Positions 34,001 to 40,458 of a stretch of DNA of 64,000 nt are shown one piece after another. Positions within the stretch are counted from its first letter, which is position 1. Each line of letters starts with the position of its first letter. The stretch comes from Saprospiraceae bacterium. Lineage in GTDB: Bacteria > Bacteroidota > Bacteroidia > Chitinophagales > Saprospiraceae. Both the position numbers and the translations under genes were made by a program. The stretch lies in contig JAHDES010000013.1 in assembly GCA_020628645.1 (NCBI GenBank), positions 42,174 through 106,173 on the forward strand, in the 5' to 3' direction. Under the pieces are notes generated by a model that was not told the DNA's origin, searched no databases, and saw nothing but the letters and a program-made list of their open reading frames with translations.

Positions 34001-35710
34001 GTTAATCCCCAGTTGGATATAGACTTCAACCCACCATTACCAATAAAAGGTCAACGTTTGAGTGTAAGTTGTACCGATGGAGACGGAATGGTAGATGTGT
34101 GCTATGAAGTAGATATTAGTAATATTAGTGATGAGATGTATGCGGATAATATAACGGTGAGCATCATCCGCGATTTAGATGGGAATGGTCGCTTAGATCC
34201 CTATGATCCATTATTAGCATCAGAGACGACGCCCTTAGTACTGCCAGTAGAAGATGAGCGTCGATTGACAGGTTGTTTTAGTGTAGCAAGTACAGATGCC
34301 TGTCCCTTATTCTTACAGGTACAACAATCGAGTGGCTGTATTTGTGATACGGAAACAACATATTTTGATGGCTTAGAACCAGAAGATTTTGCGAAGCTAC
34401 CGGATTTAGTAAATATCTGTCCAAATAGTTCGATTTCCTTACGCACGTGTTCCGATTGGTCGTATGCCTTATCACCTAGTGGAGCAGGTACGGTAGTAGA
34501 TGATGGTAATGGAAATACGGTGATTACTTTGGGTAGTGGTTATGGAGTAGATAATTCGGTTACTTTAGAAGCAACTTCTACCACAGGAGCTTGTGATAAT
34601 GTAACTTTTGAGCGTAAGCTGTATAGTTTAGCCGATTTTGAAGTAGGGCCTTATACGGCAGTAGAAGTTTGTGAGACGGATTGTCAACAATTAGATTTAC
34701 GAGTACCAAATCAATATCGTGATAATGTAGAAGTAAGTTGGTCACCGACGACTTTTTTAGATGATCCTACTTCACAAACGCCAAGGATCTGTCAACCTAC
34801 AGGAGATATTACTTATACGGTGACGGTAACATTTACGTCCCCTGATGGGAGTACGACCTGTGATTTTACAGCGAATTTTCCAATAGATATGATCGAACAA
34901 CCAATTGAGAATAGTATACCAGATGGGAAGTTGTGTAGTATAGCGGAATCGACCTTTACAGCACCAGTAGGTTATGAGACCTATGAATGGATCTATGTAG
35001 CGGCAGATGGGACGGAAAGTTTTGTGAGTGTAGGAAGTTCGAATGAATTGTATACAGAGACGGTTGGTTTTTATTATGTGTTGTATTACAATGCGACGGA
35101 TGTATGTAAGACGCGCTCGGAAATATTTGAATTGGAATATTGTATTGATTATGGCGATTTACCAGATGGGGGCACGGGAACGGGCTATTTGAATTATGAG
35201 ACAGATACCTTGAATAATGGCCCTGCGCATGATGTAGAAGAGGGCTTTTATTTGGGAGCGCGAGTAGATGAAGAATACAATGGCCAACCAGATATGACGG
35301 CGACGGGCGATGGAGCAGATGAGGATGGCTTTACGTTTCCCTTACATGTACAATGGACACCAGGGAGTCATGTTCGCTTACCCTTTAGTGTGAGTAATCC
35401 GAGTGGGAATCAGGCGGAATTAGAGATATGGATTGATTGGAATGGGGATGGTGATTTTGATGATCCGAATGAATGGGCAGCGGATATATCAGATAATGGC
35501 TTAGGCGATTTTGGGCGGAATGGCTACATAACGATTTATGTGCCAGAGGATATATCCCCAGGCTTAGATATAGGTTTCAGAGCAAGATTGAGTCATGAGA
35601 ATAACATGACGCCATATGGACGGATTGCAACGGGAGAAGTGGAGGATTATTTACTTCGTATTGATTGTGATACCAATGTCTGTTTGCCAGTTCGATCGAA
35701 CTTTGATTAA
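28076..35710 (+). CDS. Giant exported GEVED-domain protein 3 of 3
   Basis: The 2,544-residue third paralogue has a signal peptide (1-21, ending VSAK), YTVTHLWKRLWNAY (41-54), a glutamine-rich helical segment (58-82), the jelly-roll-like domain (about 108-285), a long cysteine-rich repeat region and a GEVED domain (about 2355-2538) ending CLPVRSNFD. Its two ends are the most divergent of the set (WSPPDWVANESGVGQLTPEL; FNPPLPIKGQRLSVSC), but its middle is nearly the same as protein 1, including 247 identical base pairs at 30552-30798. The last 2.5 kb seems to use more G-ending codons (gcg, acg, ggg) than genes 1 and 2, which may indicate a separate history. There is no visible sorting domain. 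A cell-surface or extracellular role is inferred from the architecture only. Confidence 0.8.
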   Translation: MYNNKFLLVVLALSLVQSVSAKNDNGALENNQTASFSISNYTVTHLWKRLWNAYTSLEQQVVREQNATNQSQQIQQIVAQLEENQVIGTPVRTNEFASSMRMPTEATECFRTTSCDTDAEQLVDGGNLAICGDANLTDLEIGNLGSRSNVVGLNFAGWNIPQGATILNARIQFTAYTTNRGPSNLTISGVDRDNPAVYSSGDNVITRPLTTTTVNWSPPDWVANESGVGQLTPELRDIIQEIVNRPTYVQGNNIGLHITGSGTRRGISYDIDPARSPELCITYEIPDPDPEPEPVECDGCSRISISSLQGVPNFPQVDILNVCSTPDTVSLLVYNSGDCPITNMQIGIALDQGLAYGGFVESHTNDQTVLEYDVSDGSNPIFLVERLDTGRVVIVNFGMTGDCNVNLENDEALNFDVNIDFFSNTSSNGVLSCNMQREGIGEFNSGIKVPVVNLLSVNPQEVDLANFTDQFCQQLDISQDGIDAVLDHLSMTVEGLDLTGTVTLGSIRVNGNVIPTSWYSYDGGTQRLDLRIEDNYFNQNTGGNSNNFFDEGERMTVEFCYQAIGCVDPAQFITYNAFYGCNNDICFDISSQQGSLSSNADFGASVNASANFNQAGQICGNDLLFDFTISSSNSHPLEGLWKDLVIKFNACNTPFSTVTGIALNGTPLPSNVWSESSGAITINTKSNTTPIGNLVDQDGDGRYDDLMGGTSLRFDITMELNCSEDPSCGSAQCSIEQIEVSGTRDCGQDFQEFATLGAPVTYGYGETSFVTYDTIEAYNHYYENWYTTVPCDEWGPAPNGFKLEYTYGTNNVASCTNSNIVAKVRMSDNNNWHMWRDIRYEANSTTYNGTPIGGIVFDYILDDHGDTTAIEFVIPAGDPNAVNHEYYFNIETSGDCRSDRHLYVEWEIVEQCPDCTGSDCEVLRSCHSTLSRIRWNGTNCICDCDFESYTKAERSTFGYTNCGLTTAINPASVPPADLNRFMPGDVMKVTLTTEILNVNALREGSERWRWRILGPHINAPSAWDNMNAVFENVYFEKAGSGVRQPLIPDCILDEFPANSSLHQSSTQPFYVELSNIGVAHTSSVDNIACRDFSNITNPTYPFDQASPNGVRYSDNSTGWGDYQLWTGARYIARNDGYDWEDDDMYIHFFFGNNLACDGALYNEDADACANALVDAYNMENGDSFHVVVHVPIVANGFHKLDSTDYNNQNINGTFNTWDQRTTNCNAIEHVGTSCQTDSYYEFHIPEVGHTTEVTVNDCTVEVEHTIFLTDTLPEVTVGQTPWYENEYRPAMGVEWIEPFFPTNMVYDGNMVIEDMNGVQTPISNQWIDDEYGNLHCEPDGFGGVCCVAADQSDFARLRIVDQAYIDGKANTCYMYDAYNKPLINRHLDPFPLLAASGAERCEFKIKYTLTALCPEDIQSSDFGLNGQFSHVYVPDFLAYNRLTNNLGDPNSGVGEYLGTPFDLVHTDGTPFSFLQWNDTEHGARPYWPFAPHPDKFSNHPSRYVTSEITTPDNFADNSNGFPPLSSSTDRLLIADEAGVNETVTYELCSGNSGGMTHDYVSATIEIPLSIELINIVSLSGTGNSYFLVETTPTHNIYAIEMRDLAPGACDQIDITTELTFCPTGTNADTRINIKANSGCLPVAKSSQLLAGLEVCNAEETAYQYIREEADIQAEWDPNPFGEYSLCDDIEMGIRIKNVKPAVLTDIEPKWWFPKGLLFKNASWEVCYTGGPTHINNCTTIPDPTPVASENSAFGTYYEYADDGIWSSYINTFGLPGVGSSLDSNKVMFRFIANTECDEFVSGTSVWFQADAADPCESRVASMQIQSNPVIIENANPNDFAQFFVFAEPTDAYCGVENTLGLTFLNISPLGESSESRVCMDLQTDIFDYTPGSVRWLSPIHNPAIEESSTGAVTTICMTIPDGIGPNEVFQLEMDFTVPNDAGCGAQTMNIQVTSTVVDQQCDAMGTVCDVDVLNTVNPQLDIDFNPPLPIKGQRLSVSCTDGDGMVDVCYEVDISNISDEMYADNITVSIIRDLDGNGRLDPYDPLLASETTPLVLPVEDERRLTGCFSVASTDACPLFLQVQQSSGCICDTETTYFDGLEPEDFAKLPDLVNICPNSSISLRTCSDWSYALSPSGAGTVVDDGNGNTVITLGSGYGVDNSVTLEATSTTGACDNVTFERKLYSLADFEVGPYTAVEVCETDCQQLDLRVPNQYRDNVEVSWSPTTFLDDPTSQTPRICQPTGDITYTVTVTFTSPDGSTTCDFTANFPIDMIEQPIENSIPDGKLCSIAESTFTAPVGYETYEWIYVAADGTESFVSVGSSNELYTETVGFYYVLYYNATDVCKTRSEIFELEYCIDYGDLPDGGTGTGYLNYETDTLNNGPAHDVEEGFYLGARVDEEYNGQPDMTATGDGADEDGFTFPLHVQWTPGSHVRLPFSVSNPSGNQAELEIWIDWNGDGDFDDPNEWAADISDNGLGDFGRNGYITIYVPEDISPGLDIGFRARLSHENNMTPYGRIATGEVEDYLLRIDCDTNVCLPVRSNFD

Positions 35711-35733
35711 GGATGAAATTTGATGATAATACT

Positions 35734-35770
35734 AAAGGATGGTGGAATTAATTTTCTGTCATCCTTTTTT
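35734..35770 (+). terminator. Probable terminator after giant gene 3
   Basis: Eight-base arms AAAGGATG (35734-35741) and CATCCTTT (35760-35767) are followed by more T. The 18-base loop contains a small GAA/TTC pairing. It follows the gene's stop by about 25 bases. Confidence 0.55.
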
Positions 35771-35772
35771 AG

Positions 35773-35929
35773 TAATGGACGAAAAATAAGTTCCGTATTT
35801 TGACAAGGGAATTTTGGATCAAGACAAGGCAAAAAACATAGACGATGCCTAGCATCGGCGAGGCTTTTTAACGCCGTATTGGTTCAAAAGTACCAGTCAT
35901 TAAATCGTTAAGTTATTATTTGACCATTA
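35773..35929. repeat. Long imperfect palindrome between convergent genes
   Basis: The element is symmetric about position 35850: a perfect core CGATGC-CTA-GCATCG (35843-35857), then partly matching arms with ATTTTGGATCAAG.C (from 35812) against its near-complement around 35877-35890, and outer ends TAATGG (35773-35778) against CCATTA (35924-35929). It fills nearly all the space between giant gene 3 and the SprB-repeat gene. It looks like the palindrome at 19634-19812 in design, though I see no shared sequence. Confidence 0.55.
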
Positions 35930-35930
35930 C

Positions 35931-38900
35931 TTATTCTATTATAATGATTTTTTCTAGTTGTGAATGTTCATCTTGTTGTAAAAGTATGAAATATGTTCCA
36001 GTTGAATATTCATCTAAAGGCAATTGTACTTTATCTTGAGGATTAGAAAACGATTCTTCTAAAAGCAATTGCCCTAAAAGATTGTATAGTTTAATTTCAA
36101 TAGGATTACTGTTTCCAATTATGTTTTCAATAAAAACATAATTTACTGTAGGATTTGGATAAATGGTAAATAAGGAAGAATCATCTACATTTGTAGTAGA
36201 AGTAGTCATTAAATCAAAAGAAGCGGTAAGTACACAATCATTTGCATCAAGAACAGTCACTTGGTATGTTCCACTTGCTAGATTTTCTATTGTAGAACTT
36301 ACTTCATCATTTTCCCAGAAATATTGATAAGGAGGTATACCTCCATTCACTGTAATACTAATACTACCATTTGCTGAATTATCGTTTGGTAATATAATTT
36401 CAGAAGTATACGAAAGACTATCAGGGGTGTTAACAATATAATTTTCTGTTTGGGAGCATAAATTAGCGTCTGTAATCGTAAGGGTATAAGCCCCAACAGT
36501 TAAATTCATTAAATTACTTTCTGTAGCCATCGTACTCCATTGATAGTCATAAGGAGGATTACCACCCATCACGTCGGTATTGATTTGTCCATCAAAATTT
36601 CCAAAACATAATACATTGAAACTACTACCATTAATATTGATCGGATCAGGTTCGTTTACAGAAGTGATGCCTTCTTTCGTACATCCATTTGCATCAGTAA
36701 TGGTATATTCATAATCTCCCGCAAATAGAAAATTAAGTAAAGTATCCGTTTCACCATTACTCCAATTATAAGCATAAGGCGGCGTTCCCCCATTAGCACT
36801 AATTTGTAACTGCCCATCAGCCATTCCATGACAAGTTACATCAAAACCAGAAATGGAAGATGAAATTGCTTCAGGTGTTTCTAAAGTAGTAGAAATAATC
36901 GTCGAACACGAATTTGCATCACTAACCGTAAGCGCATACATTCCTGCTGCTAATCCTGTGATAAAACTAGTCGTTTCACCTGTACTCCACTCAAAGGTGT
37001 AGCCACTCGTTCCTCCTGTTACATTAGCAATCAAAACGCCATCAGTATCATCTGCACAACGAATTTCATCTACTGATAAATCAACTTCTAATTCTGAAGG
37101 AGCTGTAATGTCAGTTTGAGAAGTAATCGTACAATTATTGGCATCTGTGATAGTTACGCTAAACGTTCCTTCCGCTAAATTATTGATAGAAGCAGTAGTT
37201 GCACCATTATCCCATAAATAAGAATAAGGGCTTGTACCACCATTCACTTGTGTCTGAATAGCACCATTTGCAGTATCAAAACAATCATTATTAGTAAAAT
37301 TTGAAGCTACTTCCAATTCCAAAGGGGCGATTATTTCAGTCGTATAAATTTGAATACAATTATTCGCATCAGTAACAGTTAATTCATAAGTGCCTTCTTC
37401 TAAATTTTGAATAGCCGCACTTGTTGCATCATTCGACCATAGATAAGAATAGGGTAGTGTACCACCATTTATTTGTACATTGATCGTTCCATTTTCAGCA
37501 TCAAAACAGGTAGGATTAGTAGAATCTCCATTTATCGTTAGCAGATTTGGTGCATTGATGACAGTAGAATATTCCAAGGTACAACCATTTACATCAGTAA
37601 CGGTAAGTTGATAATTGCCTTCGTTCAAATTATTAACAGAAGCGGTGGTTTGCCCTGTACTCCAAGTATACGTATAAGGTGCTGATCCACCACTAATTTG
37701 CGTTGAAATACTTCCATCTTGTGCCTCAGAACAAGAAAGATCATTCGTATCACTCGTTAAAATTAATTCATTGGGTGCAGATAAAGTAGCAGCATACGTT
37801 ATAGCACAGTCATTCGCATCAGTTACGGTAAGGCGATAATTTCCTTCACTTAGATTGTTGAGCGTAGCGGCAGTTGCTCCATTGTCCCAAGTATACGTAT
37901 AAGGTGGTGTACCTCCATCCATTTGTATTTGAATGGCACCATTGGATGCGTCAAAACAAGAAGGATTGCTTATAGTTCCAGCGAGGGATAATTCACTTGG
38001 GGCATTGATAATTGTAGAAAAAATAGAGGTACAATTATTGGCATCAGTAGTCGTCAATTGATAATTTCCTTCAGGGAGATTGTTAATCATTGCGGAAGAT
38101 TGTCCTGTACTCCAAGTATAGGTATAAGGAGAAATTCCGCCACTAGATTGTATGTTAATCGCTCCATCTTGTGCATCAAAACAAGAAAGATCAGATGAAT
38201 TTCCTGAAGTGCTTAAAGCATTAGGTTCATTTAAAGTAGTGGTATATTCCGAAGTACAATTATTGGCATCGGTGACGGTAAGGGTATAAACTCCAATAGA
38301 AAGTTCATTAATCGTAGCGGAAGTTTGCCCTGTATTCCAAGCATAAGAATAAGGGGAAGTCCCTCCACTAATTTGGGTATTAATACTTCCGCTTGCTTCG
38401 CCAAAACAAGCAATATCTTGTGGTTGCGCTGTAATAGCTAAAATATCGGGTTGTTCAATACTGGTAGAAAATGTACCCGTACATCCATTATTATCCGTTA
38501 AAGTAAGTTGATAATTGCCGATTGCTAAATTATTGATGGTAGCATCTGAATTACCGTTACTCCATTGATATGTATAAGGTGCATTGCCACTTAATGGGTT
38601 TACATTTATTGAACCATCATTGCCGCCAAAACAACTATTATTTATAGCGGTTAAATTGGCTTCTAAGTCGGGATTAATTGAAATAGTAATCTGGTCTGTT
38701 GCACTTAATCCAGTTCCATCGGTAATGGTTAAGGAATAGGTGGTATTTATGGTAGGATTTACCAAAAGGGTAGGAGCGGAGCTTCCATCATTCCACAAAT
38801 AACTACAATCAGTACAAGCAGTGGATGGATTTAAAGTAAGACTTTGTCCTGCACAGATGCTTTGATCTGCACCCAAATTTACGCCCAATTGGTACGTACC

Positions 38901-40181
38901 TTCTAACTTAATCAACCAAGTATCAATGCTTCCTTTTCTCCAAGCAATGTCTTCATTAGAGGACATGGTTTCAGCCGCTAAATAATAACTGCCATCATTC
39001 GTTTGTAATACTGCTTTGCCAAAATCACTGGCGTTGCCACCATAATTGCGTTGCCACTCAATGCTTCCGTTGGCATCTGTTTTGACGATCCAGACATCCG
39101 ATTTGCCTTTGTTGGTGGTAATATCGCCATCAAATGAAGAAGAGCTTGCACTCATCAAAAGACCACCATCTAAGGTGACGATACTTTTTGTGGCTCGTTC
39201 TTGGCGTGTTCCACCATAGTTTTTTGACCAGATTTCATTACCGTTAGTATCCATTTTAAACAGCCAAGCATTTTCATCATAATCTTGTTTAACACCTGTT
39301 GCTGTATAATCTATGATGCCCGTATAGCCTGTAAGGATAAAATTTCCATCTAAGGAAGGAATAATCGACTTAAATTCATTTGTAGTTTCATTGCCAAATT
39401 GTTTTACCCAAATTTTATCTCCATTAGCATTTAAAGCTAAAACAAAGCCATCACTATGTCCTAAAGAACTTGAAAAATCTCCATTTCTAGAAAATGTACT
39501 TCCGACCAAAAGGACTAGTTCATTATCTTGTTCTACTGCATCAAATACCTGATCAGAACGGTCTCCACCAAATCGTTTTTGCCAAATAGGCGTACCGTTG
39601 ACATCTATTTTTAGAGCGAAAATATCAGCATAGCCTTTTTTGATCGTATTAATTGGAAAGTCGTCGGAATGGGTATTTCCAACTAAAAGAAAATTACCAT
39701 CTTGAAGGGAGATAATTTGTCGAATCTCGTCTAATTTAATTCCACCATAAGTTTTTGACCATTCAAAGTCGCCATTGGTAGTTGTTTTTATCAATAGGCC
39801 ATCTCCATTTTGAGTAGAAGTAGCAATATTTCCATTAGAAGAATAGGTCGTTCCTACCAAAAAATAACCATCCGTTGTAGCGATACTATTATAAATAATA
39901 TCATCTTGACTCCCTCCATAGGTTTTTAACCAAACCAAATTTCCAAATTCATCTAGTTTACTACAAAAGGCATCCAATTGTCCTTGATTACTAGTAATAT
40001 CAAAATCGGAAGAAGCTGTAGAACCCGAAAAAATCAAATGATTATCAGTAGAAGAAAGAATAGAAGCGACTTGTTCGTTGCCACTTCCGCCTATGGTTGT
40101 GGACCACTCAATAGACGATTGAGCAACGGAAGCCCCCGCACAAAAGAAAAATAGCAGTGTATAAATCCAGTTCATGTTCAT
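35931..40181 (-). CDS. Cell-surface protein with SprB repeats and type A T9SS sorting domain
   Basis: I start at the ATG at 40181 (1,416 residues; 40175 is also possible), giving MNMNWIYTLLFFFCAGASVAQ as signal peptide. The N-terminal part (about 20-430) consists of about seven repeats of the form 'W.K.YGG...DE...I....DG.....G.T.S.DG', likely a beta-propeller. One Ig-like segment follows (CAGQSLTLNPSTACTDCSYLWNDGS), then eleven SprB repeats of about 75 residues (CFDAxNGxIxxxxxGGTxPYxYxWxNGxTxAxxxNLxxGxYxLTVTDANNC). The last 75 residues (FTIYPNPTVNYVFIEN...GTYFILLQ) are a type A sorting domain, so the protein is secreted through the T9SS and attached to or released from the surface. SprB repeats occur in gliding adhesins, so adhesion is likely. 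It is transcribed towards the giant genes. Confidence 0.9.
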   Translation of the reverse strand: MNMNWIYTLLFFFCAGASVAQSSIEWSTTIGGSGNEQVASILSSTDNHLIFSGSTASSDFDITSNQGQLDAFCSKLDEFGNLVWLKTYGGSQDDIIYNSIATTDGYFLVGTTYSSNGNIATSTQNGDGLLIKTTTNGDFEWSKTYGGIKLDEIRQIISLQDGNFLLVGNTHSDDFPINTIKKGYADIFALKIDVNGTPIWQKRFGGDRSDQVFDAVEQDNELVLLVGSTFSRNGDFSSSLGHSDGFVLALNANGDKIWVKQFGNETTNEFKSIIPSLDGNFILTGYTGIIDYTATGVKQDYDENAWLFKMDTNGNEIWSKNYGGTRQERATKSIVTLDGGLLMSASSSSFDGDITTNKGKSDVWIVKTDANGSIEWQRNYGGNASDFGKAVLQTNDGSYYLAAETMSSNEDIAWRKGSIDTWLIKLEGTYQLGVNLGADQSICAGQSLTLNPSTACTDCSYLWNDGSSAPTLLVNPTINTTYSLTITDGTGLSATDQITISINPDLEANLTAINNSCFGGNDGSINVNPLSGNAPYTYQWSNGNSDATINNLAIGNYQLTLTDNNGCTGTFSTSIEQPDILAITAQPQDIACFGEASGSINTQISGGTSPYSYAWNTGQTSATINELSIGVYTLTVTDANNCTSEYTTTLNEPNALSTSGNSSDLSCFDAQDGAINIQSSGGISPYTYTWSTGQSSAMINNLPEGNYQLTTTDANNCTSIFSTIINAPSELSLAGTISNPSCFDASNGAIQIQMDGGTPPYTYTWDNGATAATLNNLSEGNYRLTVTDANDCAITYAATLSAPNELILTSDTNDLSCSEAQDGSISTQISGGSAPYTYTWSTGQTTASVNNLNEGNYQLTVTDVNGCTLEYSTVINAPNLLTINGDSTNPTCFDAENGTINVQINGGTLPYSYLWSNDATSAAIQNLEEGTYELTVTDANNCIQIYTTEIIAPLELEVASNFTNNDCFDTANGAIQTQVNGGTSPYSYLWDNGATTASINNLAEGTFSVTITDANNCTITSQTDITAPSELEVDLSVDEIRCADDTDGVLIANVTGGTSGYTFEWSTGETTSFITGLAAGMYALTVSDANSCSTIISTTLETPEAISSSISGFDVTCHGMADGQLQISANGGTPPYAYNWSNGETDTLLNFLFAGDYEYTITDANGCTKEGITSVNEPDPININGSSFNVLCFGNFDGQINTDVMGGNPPYDYQWSTMATESNLMNLTVGAYTLTITDANLCSQTENYIVNTPDSLSYTSEIILPNDNSANGSISITVNGGIPPYQYFWENDEVSSTIENLASGTYQVTVLDANDCVLTASFDLMTTSTTNVDDSSLFTIYPNPTVNYVFIENIIGNSNPIEIKLYNLLGQLLLEESFSNPQDKVQLPLDEYSTGTYFILLQQDEHSQLEKIIIIE
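36200..38665 (-). repeat. Eleven tandem SprB repeats (coding)
   Basis: Eleven units of about 225 bp encode the SprB repeats of the 35931-40181 protein. Each begins near a CFD/CFG cysteine and ends with ..P before the next unit. The last unit lacks the first cysteine (ILPNDNSANGSISI). Differences between units are spread over all codon positions, so the array is old rather than freshly expanded. Confidence 0.85.
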
Positions 40182-40255
40182 AGGATAGAATCTATAAAAA
40201 CGTGTATGTTTTCTAACGATTATGGGGATGTATAGGGCTAGGATTATCAATTTTT

Positions 40256-40303
40256 ATTAGTTTGACTTTTTAAGTTTAGCCAACTTGGAAAGTCTAAACT
40301 AAT
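40256..40303. repeat. Hairpin in the divergent promoter region
   Basis: Arms at 40256-40269 and 40289-40303 pair with one bulged A (ATTAGTTT.GACTTT). An inner stem AAGTT/AACTT (40272-40276/40282-40286) extends it. It lies between the SprB-repeat gene and the esterase gene and may be an operator or small palindromic repeat. Confidence 0.4.
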
Positions 40304-40403
40304 TTGAAATAAATACTCCAAGGAATAGTTAAGTTAGAGTAAATAATCGACCTAATTACGCATTAGATATTATTTTAATGTATTGAATACCTATTGACTT
40401 TAA

Positions 40404-40434
40404 TTGCTAATGCGCCCTAAAATTATTAATTTTC
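40404..40434 (+). promoter_or_regulatory. Candidate promoter of the esterase gene
   Basis: TTG at 40404-40406 and TAATTTTC at 40427-40434 (one mismatch to TAnnTTTG) with a 20-base spacer; the expected start of transcription is near 40441, about 18 bases before the ATG. Confidence 0.35.
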
Positions 40435-40458
40435 GGCTGAAATTGCTAATCTTATCTC

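Noticed and set aside
11979..35710. The giants as the prey-catching hooks or filaments of predatory Saprospiria
   Set aside because: Attractive for this kind of organism, but nothing in the sequence identifies such a structure, so I leave function open.
35800..35900. tRNA or small structured RNA after giant gene 3
   Set aside because: A GGTTCAAAA stretch resembles a T-loop, but there is no cloverleaf with acceptor and anticodon stems; the structure is better explained by the palindrome.
36200..38665. CRISPR-like regular repeats
   Set aside because: The regular spacing comes from translated SprB repeats of about 75 residues; there are no short identical repeats with unique spacers and no cas genes.
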